Source: Mycobacterium pseudokansasii
Lineage (GTDB): Bacteria > Actinomycetota > Actinomycetes > Mycobacteriales > Mycobacteriaceae
DNA: 64,000 nucleotides
Direction: 5' to 3'
Assembly (NCBI RefSeq): GCF_900566075.1
Contig: NZ_UPHU01000001.1
Coordinates: forward strand, 372,001 to 436,000
Shown: piece after piece, positions 37,476-47,069 of the stretch
Layout: every line of letters begins with the position of its first letter
Numbering within the stretch: the first letter of the stretch is position 1
The notes under the pieces: generated by a model
What the model was told of the DNA's origin: nothing
Database searches by the model: none
The model's input: the letters and a program-made list of their open reading frames with translations, nothing else
Position numbers and translations under genes: made by a program

Positions 37476-37484
37476 CGTAACTCC

Positions 37485-37522
37485 CTGTATCTTCCTGGAC
37501 GGCCTGTGTCTTCCTGGACGGC
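37485..37522. repeat. 19-base tandem duplication in the leader of the Rv0250c-like gene
   Basis: CTGTATCTTCCTGGACGGC (37485-37503) is followed directly by CTGTGTCTTCCTGGACGGC (37504-37522), differing at one base. On the coding (minus) strand each copy contains AGGAAGA, a ribosome-binding-like sequence, and the unit ends beside the true AGGGAG. It looks like a recent slippage duplication. Confidence 0.85.
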
Positions 37523-37653
37523 GAAGGTGTTTCGGATCACAATACGTCACCCGATGGTATCCGCACTCCGCTGCGATGCACAGGGCATCGCACCGCCAGC
37601 CGAGCCCAACCGGCGAGGTCGACCTTGGGCGCGGACCGGGCCCGGAACCGGCG

Positions 37654-37684
37654 GATCCGGCGGGGCCATTCACCCCGCCGGATC
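37654..37684 (-). terminator. Perfect 12-bp stem-loop downstream of the small heat-shock gene
   Basis: GATCCGGCGGGG (37654-37665) pairs perfectly with CCCCGCCGGATC (37673-37684) around a 7-base loop, 19 bases past the hsp stop. It has no T-tract; a probable intrinsic terminator of the mycobacterial type. Confidence 0.7.
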
Positions 37685-37703
37685 AGGTCGCCGGACTGAC
37701 CGG

Positions 37704-38165
37704 TTACTTCGTGATCGCGATGCGCTGCGCCTGATTTCCCGCGTAGGCGCCGCTGACTCGCACCGTCAGGACGCCGGCGTCATACGACGCGGTGATGGCC
37801 TCCCCGGTGACGTGGGCGGGCAGCTGGAACGACCGGCGGAATGATCCGTAACGGATCTCTTTCAGGACGCGGCCGTCCGTGTTCTCCGCGTGTTCGTCGC
37901 GGTGTTCACCGTGGATGAGCAGGCGGCTCACCCCGTTCTTGAGCTCGACCTCGACGTTGACGTCGTTGTCGACGTCGACACCCGGTAGCTCCAGGCGGAC
38001 CAGGGCGTCGTCGCCGTCTTTGAGGATCTCCGCGGCCGGGCTGAACCCGCTGGTCGCCGGCTTGTACCAGTCCGTCACCGCCGCAGGACCGAAGAAGTCA
38101 CGCAACAAGCGGTCGGGGTCCCAGGCGCCCCACGCCGGACGTGACCACAATGCGAGATTGCTCAT
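37704..38165 (-). CDS. hsp: Small heat-shock protein, Acr2/Hsp20 type (Rv0251c orthologue)
   Basis: A 153-residue alpha-crystallin-type chaperone that holds unfolding proteins without ATP. The N-terminal arm is aromatic-rich (WSRPAWGAWDPDRLLRDFF). The alpha-crystallin domain runs from about residue 42 to 143, with VRLELPGVDVD, the GEHRDEHAE loop and the diagnostic near-C-terminal YDAGVLTVRV. An extension with an I-x-I-like end (RIAITK) follows. AGGAGATATCC precedes the ATG. In M. tuberculosis this gene is controlled by SigH/SigE and HspR; here a sigma-H/E-like promoter is visible but no HAIR palindrome was found. Confidence 0.93.
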   Translation of the reverse strand: MSNLALWSRPAWGAWDPDRLLRDFFGPAAVTDWYKPATSGFSPAAEILKDGDDALVRLELPGVDVDNDVNVEVELKNGVSRLLIHGEHRDEHAENTDGRVLKEIRYGSFRRSFQLPAHVTGEAITASYDAGVLTVRVSGAYAGNQAQRIAITK

Positions 38166-38200
38166 GGATATCTCCTTATGCTTCCTTGTGAGTTAGCTGT

Positions 38201-38219
38201 GCCCGGCGCTGTGCCGGGC
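38201..38219 (-). promoter_or_regulatory. GC-rich hairpin in the hsp leader
   Basis: GCCCGGC (38201-38207), GCTGT loop, GCCGGGC (38213-38219): a 7-bp perfect stem in the roughly 65-base untranslated leader of hsp, 36 bases before its ATG. Thermosensor structures occur in other bacterial hsp20 leaders; here only the stem is seen, not pairing with the ribosome-binding site. Confidence 0.45.
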
Positions 38220-38233
38220 CGGCTATCCCGTAG

Positions 38234-38260
38234 AACATGAGTCGCCGCCGCTAAAGTTCC
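38234..38260 (-). promoter_or_regulatory. Sigma-H/sigma-E-like promoter of hsp
   Basis: On the minus strand GGAAC (38260-38256) is followed after 19 bases by GTT (38236-38234), fitting the GGAA(C/T)-N17-19-GTT pattern of mycobacterial SigH/SigE promoters. It is about 70 bases upstream of the hsp ATG. Confidence 0.6.
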
Positions 38261-38381
38261 ACCTGGGCTTTCGCCGCTAGTGAACGCAATCACACAGGCT
38301 GTTCCCAGCTGTGAGCGCCATGTCATCGGGCTGTCACAGTGGGCGATTTTCCGGCAATTTTCCGCCTTTAACCTTCATGGC

Positions 38382-40955
38382 ATGGCTTCAGCCGGAACTA
38401 CTCGCGCGCGCGACGGGGAATCGCCCTGCCGACGGCACGTGATCGTGGTAGGGCACGGCATGGTGGGCCACCGCCTGGTGGAGGCACTGCGTGTCCGCGA
38501 CACCGGCGGCTTATGGCGGATCACGGTGCTGGCCGAGGAGGCCGACGCTGCCTACGACCGGGTCGGGCTGACGTCCTACACCGAAAGCTGGGACCGCGGC
38601 CTGTTGGCATTGCCGGGCAATGACTATGCCGGCGACGATCGGGTGCGGTTGCTGCTCAACACCCGGGTGACCGAGATCGATCGGGCGACCAAGTCGGTCG
38701 TCACCGCCGACGGACAGCGTCACCGCTACGACGCTCTGGTGCTGTCCACCGGCTCCTATGCATTCGTCCCCCCGGTGCCCGGGCACGACCTGCCCGAATG
38801 CCATGTCTACCGCACGCTGGACGACCTCGACGCGATCCGCGCCGGCGCCCAACGCACACTGAACTCGGCTCACACCGGCGCCGGAGTGGTCATCGGTGGC
38901 GGCCTGCTGGGACTCGAAGCCGCCAATGCGCTGCGCCAATTCGGGTTGCAGCCGCACGTCGTCGAGATGATGCCGCGACTGATGGCCCAGCAGATCGACG
39001 AGGCCGGCGGCGCCCTGCTCGCTCGCATGATCACTGATCTCGGGATCGCCGTCCACGTTGGCACGGGCACTGAATCCATTGAGCCCGTTGAACACTCAGA
39101 TGGTTCTGCGTCGGTGCGGGTGCAGCTTACCGACGGTGACAGCATCGATGCCGGGGTGGTGATCTTCGCCGCCGGTATCCGCCCGCGCGACGAGTTGGCG
39201 AGGGCGGCGGGTCTGGCGATCGCCGAACGTGGCGGCGTGCTCACCGACTTATCTTGCCGGACAAGTGATCCCGATATCTATGCGGTCGGGGAGGTGGCGG
39301 CAATTGAGGGGTGCTGCTACGGCCTGGTCGGACCGGGATACACCAGCGCCGAGGTGGTGGCGGACCGGCTGCTGGGCGGTGCTGCCGAGTTCCCGGAGGC
39401 GGATCTGTCGACAAAGCTCAAGCTGCTGGGCGTCGACGTCGCCAGCTTCGGCGATGCGATGGGCGCGACCGAGAACTGCCTCGAGGTCGTCATCAACGAC
39501 GCGGTGAAGCGCACCTACGCCAAGCTGGTGCTCTCCGACGATGCCAAGACGCTGCTGGGCGGCGTGTTGGTGGGTGACGCCTCGTCGTACGGGGTGCTGC
39601 GGCCCATGGTCGGCAGCGAGTTGCCCGGGGATCCGCTGGCGCTGATCGCGCCGGCGGGATCCGGTGACGGGGCTGGTGCCTTGGGGGTTGGTGCGCTGCC
39701 GGATTCGGCGCAGATCTGCTCCTGCAACAACGTGACCAAGGGCGACCTGAAGTGCGCGATCGCCGATGGCTGCGCCGACGTGCCGGCCCTCAAGGCGTGC
39801 ACCGCGGCCGGCACCTCGTGCGGGTCGTGCGTGCCGCTGCTGAAGCAACTGCTGGAAGCCGAGGGTGTAGAGCAGTCCAAGGCGCTGTGCGAGCACTTCA
39901 GCCAGTCGCGGGCTGAGCTTTTCGAGATCATTTCGGCTACCGAGCTCCGGACCTTCTCCGGTCTGTTGGAGCGCTTCGGCCGCGGAAAAGGTTGCGATAT
40001 CTGCAAACCCGTGGTCGCCTCCATCCTGGCGTCCACCGGCTCCGACCACATCCTGGACGGCGAGCAGGCCGCGCTGCAGGATTCCAACGACCACTTCCTG
40101 GCCAACATCCAGAAGAACGGCAGCTACTCGGTGGTGCCCCGGGTCCCCGGTGGCGACATCAAGCCCGAGCACCTGATATTGATCGGCCAGATCGCCCAGG
40201 AATTCGGGCTGTACACCAAGATCACCGGCGGGCAGCGGATCGACCTGTTCGGTGCCCGGGTTGACCAGCTTCCGGAAATCTGGAAGCGGTTGGTGGATGC
40301 GGGCATGGAGTCCGGCCACGCGTACGGCAAGGCACTGCGCACGGTGAAAAGCTGCGTGGGCAGCGACTGGTGTCGTTACGGGCAACAGGATTCGGTGCAG
40401 TTGGCCATCGATCTGGAATTGCGCTACCGCGGCCTGCGCGCACCGCACAAGATCAAGCTGGGCGTTTCGGGCTGCGCGCGGGAATGTGCTGAGGCGCGCG
40501 GCAAGGACGTGGGCGTCATCGCCACCGAAAAAGGCTGGAACCTTTATGTGGGCGGCAACGGGGGCATGACTCCCAAGCATGCCCAGCTGTTGGCCAGCGA
40601 CCTCGACACCGAGACGCTGGTCCGCTACATCGACCGGTTCCTCATGTACTACATCCGCACGGCCGACCGGCTGCAACGCACCGCGCCGTGGGTGGAATCG
40701 CTTGGGCTCGACCATGTGCGCGAGGTCGTCTGCGACGACTCGCTCGGCTTGGCCGAGGAATTCGAGGCCGCAATGGAGCGGCATGTTGCCAACTACAAGT
40801 GCGAATGGAAGGGCGTGCTGGAGGATCCGGACAAGCTGTCACGGTTCGTCTCCTTCGTCAACGCCCCCGACGCGGTCGATTCGACCGTGACGTTCACCGA
40901 GCGTGCCGGGCGTAAAGTGCCTGTGCCCATTGGCATGCCGCGGATGCGCTCATAG
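38382..40955 (+). CDS. nirB: Assimilatory nitrite reductase large subunit NirB
   Basis: An 857-residue enzyme reducing nitrite to ammonia with NAD(P)H. The order is: FAD/NAD(P)-binding domain (VIVVGHGMVGHRLVEAL, then GAGVVIGGGLLGLEAANAL); a BFD-like [2Fe-2S] region (ICSCNN from Cys446, and AAGTSCGSC); and the nitrite/sulfite reductase domain. The latter holds siroheme/[4Fe-4S] ligands Cys658, Cys664, Cys698 and Cys702 (SCVGSDWC and GCARECAEA). The ATG at 38382 gives near-family length (853 in Rv0252); the frame is open back to a GTG at 38280 without domain support. nirD follows after 14 bases. Confidence 0.93.
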   Translation: MASAGTTRARDGESPCRRHVIVVGHGMVGHRLVEALRVRDTGGLWRITVLAEEADAAYDRVGLTSYTESWDRGLLALPGNDYAGDDRVRLLLNTRVTEIDRATKSVVTADGQRHRYDALVLSTGSYAFVPPVPGHDLPECHVYRTLDDLDAIRAGAQRTLNSAHTGAGVVIGGGLLGLEAANALRQFGLQPHVVEMMPRLMAQQIDEAGGALLARMITDLGIAVHVGTGTESIEPVEHSDGSASVRVQLTDGDSIDAGVVIFAAGIRPRDELARAAGLAIAERGGVLTDLSCRTSDPDIYAVGEVAAIEGCCYGLVGPGYTSAEVVADRLLGGAAEFPEADLSTKLKLLGVDVASFGDAMGATENCLEVVINDAVKRTYAKLVLSDDAKTLLGGVLVGDASSYGVLRPMVGSELPGDPLALIAPAGSGDGAGALGVGALPDSAQICSCNNVTKGDLKCAIADGCADVPALKACTAAGTSCGSCVPLLKQLLEAEGVEQSKALCEHFSQSRAELFEIISATELRTFSGLLERFGRGKGCDICKPVVASILASTGSDHILDGEQAALQDSNDHFLANIQKNGSYSVVPRVPGGDIKPEHLILIGQIAQEFGLYTKITGGQRIDLFGARVDQLPEIWKRLVDAGMESGHAYGKALRTVKSCVGSDWCRYGQQDSVQLAIDLELRYRGLRAPHKIKLGVSGCARECAEARGKDVGVIATEKGWNLYVGGNGGMTPKHAQLLASDLDTETLVRYIDRFLMYYIRTADRLQRTAPWVESLGLDHVREVVCDDSLGLAEEFEAAMERHVANYKCEWKGVLEDPDKLSRFVSFVNAPDAVDSTVTFTERAGRKVPVPIGMPRMRS

Positions 40956-40969
40956 TCAGGGAGGGAATC

Positions 40970-41326
40970 ATGACACTTATCAACGACATTCAGGTGTGGA
41001 CCACCGCGTGTGCGTACGACCACCTCATTCCCGGCCGTGGTGTCGGTGTGCTGCTCGACGACGGGAGCCAGGCGGCGCTGTTCCGGCTGGACGACGGCTC
41101 GGTGCGCGCGGTGGGCAACGTGGACCCGTTCTCCGGCGCGGCCGTGCTGTCCCGCGGAATCGTCGGAGATCGCGGCGGACGGGTCACGGTCCAATCACCG
41201 ATTCTCAAGCAGGCTTTCGCGCTCGACGACGGTAGCTGCCTGGACGATCCGCGGGTGTCGGTACCGGTTTACCCGGCGCGCGTCACACCCGAGGGCCACA
41301 TCCAGGTCGCGCGGATCGCAGCCTGA
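40970..41326 (+). CDS. nirD: Nitrite reductase small subunit NirD
   Basis: A 118-residue Rieske-fold subunit of assimilatory nitrite reductase, exactly the length of Rv0253. The fold is recognisable (GVGVLLDDGSQAALFRLDDG, GNVDPFSGAAVLSRGI), but the Rieske Cys-x-His ligand pairs are absent, as is normal in NirD. It therefore carries no cluster and acts in assembly or stability of NirB. AGGGAGG is about six bases upstream of the ATG, and co-transcription with nirB is near certain. Confidence 0.92.
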   Translation: MTLINDIQVWTTACAYDHLIPGRGVGVLLDDGSQAALFRLDDGSVRAVGNVDPFSGAAVLSRGIVGDRGGRVTVQSPILKQAFALDDGSCLDDPRVSVPVYPARVTPEGHIQVARIAA

Positions 41327-41363
41327 CCGCGCCGACCGCCGGCCCATCAGGCCGAGCAGCGGA

Positions 41364-41819
41364 CTAGCCGCGGCTGATATCGCCTACGAGGTAGCGCTGC
41401 ATCGTCGGGCCGATGGCGTCGACAAGGGCCTCCACCGACATGGAATGCAGCGGCTCCGAGCGCACCCCGTAGCGCATGATGCCCAGGCCCACCAGCTGCG
41501 AAGCGCATAACGAGGCCCGGACCGCGATCTTGTCGACCCCCAGCATCTTCAGCAGCGGGTTGAAGACCGGCCCGATAAACATCGCCTGCACGATTTCGGC
41601 GGTCTTGGCCAGGCCCGTGGATGCGATGGCGCTGGCCGCAAACGGGCCGCCGCCTGCGGCGTCCCAGGTGGTAATCAGCATGTAAAGCGTTCGGCGGCCG
41701 ACCTGGTTGACGCTTCCGGTGACAATTTTGTCGATGAATTCCGGTGTGCTGAACGGCAGCCGCAGCATCTTGGCTACCGGGTCGAGGAGCCCGCGTGAGG
41801 GCTCCTGGTGATGGGCCAT
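41364..41819 (-). CDS. Stand-alone TetR C-terminal-domain-like protein (Rv0258c orthologue)
   Basis: A 151-residue, largely helical protein resembling the ligand/dimerisation half of TetR regulators: PVAKMLRLPFSTPEFIDKIV, then RASLCASQLVGLGIMRYGV. No helix-turn-helix precedes it; the upstream sequence on this strand is the short gap to the chelatase gene. The length equals Rv0258c, so the form is conserved and not a fresh truncation. It could sequester a ligand or form heterodimers with a full TetR protein; both are speculation. It is convergent with nirD. Confidence 0.75.
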   Translation of the reverse strand: MAHHQEPSRGLLDPVAKMLRLPFSTPEFIDKIVTGSVNQVGRRTLYMLITTWDAAGGGPFAASAIASTGLAKTAEIVQAMFIGPVFNPLLKMLGVDKIAVRASLCASQLVGLGIMRYGVRSEPLHSMSVEALVDAIGPTMQRYLVGDISRG

Positions 41820-41916
41820 GGTGCCAGGATTGCGCGGATGTGATCAAAGATCAAGCGTCCGTGACACCGGCGTGCCCTTCCGGCACAGCCGTGCCGGCAA
41901 AGAACTTGTCTTCCAC

Positions 41917-42642
41917 CTAGTTCGGCATGCGTTGCATTCGCCGGCTGCCCCATCGACACCGGATGGCACTGCGGAATCGTCCAGCGATCAACCGCGCCAA
42001 TCCTGGATGCTCGCCCAGCGGCGGCGTCACCAGATCGGCGCCGCAGGCGCGTAGTCGTTCTTGAAACAGACCTTCGGCCAGCAGATAAGAGACGACCACG
42101 ACGCGGCGCGCACCGCTTCGGCGGGCGTCGGCAACTGCCGTGCATGCATCCGGACCGCCGGTGGCCGCGAACGCCAGCTCCACGTGGGATCCGGTAAGCG
42201 TCGACAGGAACGTCCGAGCGGTGTGCAGGTCGGCGTGCGCTCGGTGGTCCGATGTTCCCGCCGCCGCCAAGATCACCGAATCGGTTCGACGCCAACCGGA
42301 TTTCACTAGCTGGTGGGCCAGGATTCTGGTGATCTCCCGGCTGGGTCCCAATGCCGGGGTGACGGTGACGGCCGGATGGCCGCTGGCTGTGACGTGAGCC
42401 GGCAGGTCGGTTCGGACGTGGTATCCGCGAGACAGGAAGGCGGGCACCAGGATTGCGTGTTGGGCCGATACCGCTGCGGGGGACAATGCGGAGAGCACTT
42501 CGCGGGGGGTGGGTCCCAGCACGTCGACAAACGCAACGTGCACGGTCTGGTCGACCAATGCGCTTACCCGTGCGGCAAGGTCGCCGATCATGGCGACACC
42601 GGCCGGTCTGCGGGTGCCGTGTGCCGTGAGGATCAGACTCAT
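41917..42642 (-). CDS. Sirohydrochlorin ferrochelatase-like protein (CbiX/SirB type, Rv0259c orthologue)
   Basis: About 241 residues with two CbiX-type halves: TAHGTRRPAG, containing the catalytic-type His8, and LVPAFLSRGYHVRTDLPAHV in the N-terminal half; RRVVVVSYLLAEGLFQERL in the C-terminal half. Proteins of this type insert iron into sirohydrochlorin to make siroheme, the prosthetic group of NirB. The ATG at 42642 overlaps the stop of the regulator gene (ATGA), so the two are coupled. Neighbouring nirBD supports a siroheme role over cobalt chelation. Confidence 0.85.
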   Translation of the reverse strand: MSLILTAHGTRRPAGVAMIGDLAARVSALVDQTVHVAFVDVLGPTPREVLSALSPAAVSAQHAILVPAFLSRGYHVRTDLPAHVTASGHPAVTVTPALGPSREITRILAHQLVKSGWRRTDSVILAAAGTSDHRAHADLHTARTFLSTLTGSHVELAFAATGGPDACTAVADARRSGARRVVVVSYLLAEGLFQERLRACGADLVTPPLGEHPGLARLIAGRFRSAIRCRWGSRRMQRMPN

Positions 42643-43781
42643 TCGTCGTCCTGCGTGTCGACGGCCAGCCGGTAGCCGCGTTTGACCACCGTTGCAATGA
42701 TGTTCTTGTCGCCCAGTGCCGTTCGCAGCCGCAGCACGGCGGTGTCGACGGCATGGGTGTCGTCGCCGTTGCCGGGTAACACGGCGAGCAGTTCGTCGCG
42801 CCCGACGACGTCGCCGGGGCGTCGGGCCAGCGCTCGCAGAATCGCCATTCCCGATGCCGGCAGCGTCTTGATGGAATCGTCGACCAACACGCAGGTCCCG
42901 CGGATATCGACGACGTGCCCCGCGGCGGTGAGGGTGCACGATCCGAGCCGTGGCAATTCCTCGGCGATATGCCGGGCCAAGGCTCCCAATCGCATTCGTT
43001 CCGGAGCCGACGTGGGGATGCCTTTTCGGGTCAAGGGGCGCGATGTGACCGGGCCCACGCACATCGCGTGCACATCGTTGCGCAGCGCCGCCAATAGCTG
43101 CTCCTCGATACCCAACTGGCGGCCCCGCTCCAGTACCGCCGCCGCGGCTGGTGCCGAGGTGAAACTGACCGCGTCGAACTGTCGTCGGCCAATGCCGGCG
43201 ACCAACTGGTCGAACTCGCCACCCAATGGTGTTGGCTTCCAGCGGTATACCCGGATAGGCACCACTTCGGCACCCGCCGAGCGCAACCCGCCGACAAACT
43301 CCGGGAACGGGTCCCAATCGTCGGTGGCGCCATGCAGTTGGACGGCGATTCGCTTCCCGGATACGCCGGATCGCAGCAGGTAGTCCAAGACCTCCAGCGA
43401 CGACTCCGAGTCCGGGGACCATTCCTCGCGTAACCCGGCGGCGCGCAACTCCCCGGTGGCTTTCGGCCCGCGAGATATGACCCGGGCCGCAGACAGCACC
43501 CCGACCAGCCCACCGGCCAGCCCCCACCCCTCGGCGGCGGCTATCCAGCCCCGAACGCCGATGCCGGTATGCGCCACCAGTATGTCCGGCGGATCGGCAA
43601 TCAACGCCTGGGTGTTGCGGTAGAGTTCGTCGTCGTCGGGCAGCGCGATCATCGAGATCGCCGGGGCACTGCATACCTCGGCACCCTGACGGCGCAGCAA
43701 CGCGCACAGCTCGTCGGCGCGGCGAGCCGATGTCACTGCAATGCGGAAGCCCCGCAGTGGCTCAGAGTTCCGCTGGGCCAT
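42639..43781 (-). CDS. nnaR: HemD-domain/winged-helix nitrogen regulator (NnaR type, Rv0260c orthologue)
   Basis: A 380-residue two-part protein. Residues about 5-265 resemble uroporphyrinogen-III synthase (GFRIAVTSARRADELCALL, KRIAVQLHGATDDW, AVSFTSAPAAAAVLERG). Residues about 280-375 form an OmpR/PhoB-type winged-helix (AILRALARRPGDVVGRDELL, then VDTAVLRLRTALGDKN, KRGYRLAVD). The M. smegmatis homologue NnaR works with GlnR to switch on nitrate/nitrite assimilation. Here the gene stands between narK3 and the chelatase, opposite nirBD, a context that fits. Whether the HemD part is catalytic or a tetrapyrrole sensor is open. Confidence 0.88.
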   Translation of the reverse strand: MAQRNSEPLRGFRIAVTSARRADELCALLRRQGAEVCSAPAISMIALPDDDELYRNTQALIADPPDILVAHTGIGVRGWIAAAEGWGLAGGLVGVLSAARVISRGPKATGELRAAGLREEWSPDSESSLEVLDYLLRSGVSGKRIAVQLHGATDDWDPFPEFVGGLRSAGAEVVPIRVYRWKPTPLGGEFDQLVAGIGRRQFDAVSFTSAPAAAAVLERGRQLGIEEQLLAALRNDVHAMCVGPVTSRPLTRKGIPTSAPERMRLGALARHIAEELPRLGSCTLTAAGHVVDIRGTCVLVDDSIKTLPASGMAILRALARRPGDVVGRDELLAVLPGNGDDTHAVDTAVLRLRTALGDKNIIATVVKRGYRLAVDTQDDE

Positions 43782-43859
43782 ATCAACTGTCTAAGCGTCG
43801 TAAATTGCGGCGGCGTTACAAGGCAATTGCCTGGGCATTGCCCATGGTTGAGGCGGTGC

Positions 43860-45272
43860 TCACACCCGCGCGAGCTGGACTGGGGCCTTCGCCTCGTGGA
43901 CCTTGGTTTCCGAAACCGGCCGGCGTACATACATCATCCAGGTCAGGATCGCGGCAACGACGTAGGACGCCAGGAACGCCCAGTACGCGGACGTCTCGGT
44001 GCCGCTCCTGAGGTAGGACTCACGCAGCGCCAGGTTGATGCCCACGCCGCCGAGTGCGCCGACTGCCGAACAGATTCCGATGAGCGCTCCCGACATGGCA
44101 CGCGCCCAGTGGCGGCGTTCGGCGTCGGTGACCAGCAGTGACCTGCTGCGTGCCTCGAACACCGACGGAATCAGTTTGAACACCGACCCATTACCCATTC
44201 CGGACAAGATGAACAGCGCCATAAATCCGATGATCCCGACGACCTCCACGGCGTAGCCCACCATGGTGGTGGTTGTCGCCGCGGCATAGTCGGTGTAAGT
44301 GCTGATGCCGACCAGCATCCCGGCGGCCACGATCATGCCGGCCAGCACGCCGAGCGTGACGCGACCGCCGCCGAGGCGATCGGCCAAGCGTCCGCCGTAT
44401 ATCCGGGCAAGGGAGCCCAATAATGGTCCGACGAAGGCGATTTGGGCGGCGTGCAGTGACGCATGCTTCGCGGTTTCGCCGTTGGCCGTGAAATTGACCT
44501 CCAAGACCTGCCCGAACGCGAACGAGAACCCGATCCACGAGCCGAACGTACAAACGTAGAGCAGCGAAATCACCCAGGTGTCGCGGTCGAACAGGATCGA
44601 CCGCATGTGGTTGATCTCGATGCGGTGCTCGAGATTGTCCATGAACACCGCCGCCATGATGCCCACGACCGCCAGCAGCACAAGGTACGTGGCACACACC
44701 CAGTACGGTGCCTCGTGGCCCGCTGTGGCCAGCACCAACAGGCCGACAAGTTGGATCACTGCGACCCCGAGGTTGCCGACACCGGCGTTGACGGCCAGCG
44801 CCGCACCCTTGAGCCGTTGCGGGTAGAACGCATTGACATTGGCCAGCGAGGCCGCGTAGTTGCCGCCGCCCAGCCCGGTCAGCGCCGCGCACACCACATA
44901 CGGCCACAGCGGCAGTCCGGGGTTGGCCAGCAGCACGATGGTGCCGGCGGTCGGAATCAGCAGCACGAATGCCGAGAACGTCGTCCAGATGCGGCCGCCG
45001 AACTTCGCGATACCCAAGGTGTATGGGATACGCACGCAGCCACCGACCAGCGTGGCGACCGCGCCGAGCAGCAGCTTGTCGCCGGCGGAAAAGCCGTAGA
45101 CCGATGCCGGCATGAATAACACCATCACCGACCACAGGGACCATATCGAGAAGGCCACATGGTCGCCGGCCATCGTGCACAGCAGATTGCGCCGCGCGAT
45201 CTTTTTGTTACCGGCTTCCCAGGCCGCGATGTCTTCCGGATTCCAGTCCGGGAGGCAATGGTTGCGGCCCAT
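43860..45272 (-). CDS. narK3: Nitrate/nitrite transporter NarK3
   Basis: A 470-residue MFS transporter with 12 helices. The nitrate-signature motif GLGGGNYAASLANVNAFYP and its second-half counterpart LSGMGNGSVFKLIPSVFE are present, each with the conserved Gly-rich/Asn pattern. The ATG at 45272 follows AAAGGTG and gives near-family length (469 in Rv0261c). It would export nitrite or exchange it for nitrate. The preceding 350 bases contain regulatory-looking inverted repeats. Confidence 0.9.
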   Translation of the reverse strand: MGRNHCLPDWNPEDIAAWEAGNKKIARRNLLCTMAGDHVAFSIWSLWSVMVLFMPASVYGFSAGDKLLLGAVATLVGGCVRIPYTLGIAKFGGRIWTTFSAFVLLIPTAGTIVLLANPGLPLWPYVVCAALTGLGGGNYAASLANVNAFYPQRLKGAALAVNAGVGNLGVAVIQLVGLLVLATAGHEAPYWVCATYLVLLAVVGIMAAVFMDNLEHRIEINHMRSILFDRDTWVISLLYVCTFGSWIGFSFAFGQVLEVNFTANGETAKHASLHAAQIAFVGPLLGSLARIYGGRLADRLGGGRVTLGVLAGMIVAAGMLVGISTYTDYAAATTTTMVGYAVEVVGIIGFMALFILSGMGNGSVFKLIPSVFEARSRSLLVTDAERRHWARAMSGALIGICSAVGALGGVGINLALRESYLRSGTETSAYWAFLASYVVAAILTWMMYVRRPVSETKVHEAKAPVQLARV

Positions 45273-45623
45273 ACGGTCTTCACCTTTCGTGCGCGGCGTT
45301 CTGTCCCGAACAGACGTCACGAGCGCAGCATCCTTAACGGAGTGCACTCAGATCCCCCGTCGAGCCATCCCACCGCAACTCATCGTCGGCGGGATGCAGG
45401 CAGCCCGCGGTCACCAGGCATGTGTCGCAGTCCTTTCGATGCTCACATCGAGTATGGAAGTGAGTCAACCTGGTGAGCGCGATATCGCCTGAAAGTTGAA
45501 TTCCAGTTGTCTGGAAGCTTCCTGGCAGGCGCCTTGAGTTGCGCATCGAATGTGCTGCGGGTCATCGGCGTTCACTGTGTGTTCGAGCAGCAGACGTTGG
45601 CGCACAATGGAACTACGTGTCGA
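45273..45623. other. 351-base region upstream of narK3
   Basis: No gene is well supported. TTCCAG-TTGT-CTGGAA (45501-45516) is a perfect inverted repeat overlapping the palindrome GGAAGCTTCC (45513-45522), likely regulator sites for narK3. On the minus strand a 70-codon frame (45334-45546) ends with a cysteine-rich piece (CEHRKDCDTCLVTAGC) and could encode a small protein, but I do not recognise it and it lacks a good ribosome-binding site. Confidence 0.4.
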
Positions 45624-47055
<1,432 letters not shown>

Positions 47056-47069
47056 GGCAGCCGCTCCTG

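Noticed and set aside
38286..38340. A full CRP site (TGTGA-N6-TCACA) before nirB
   Set aside because: Only one half-site matches; the second reads TGTCA.
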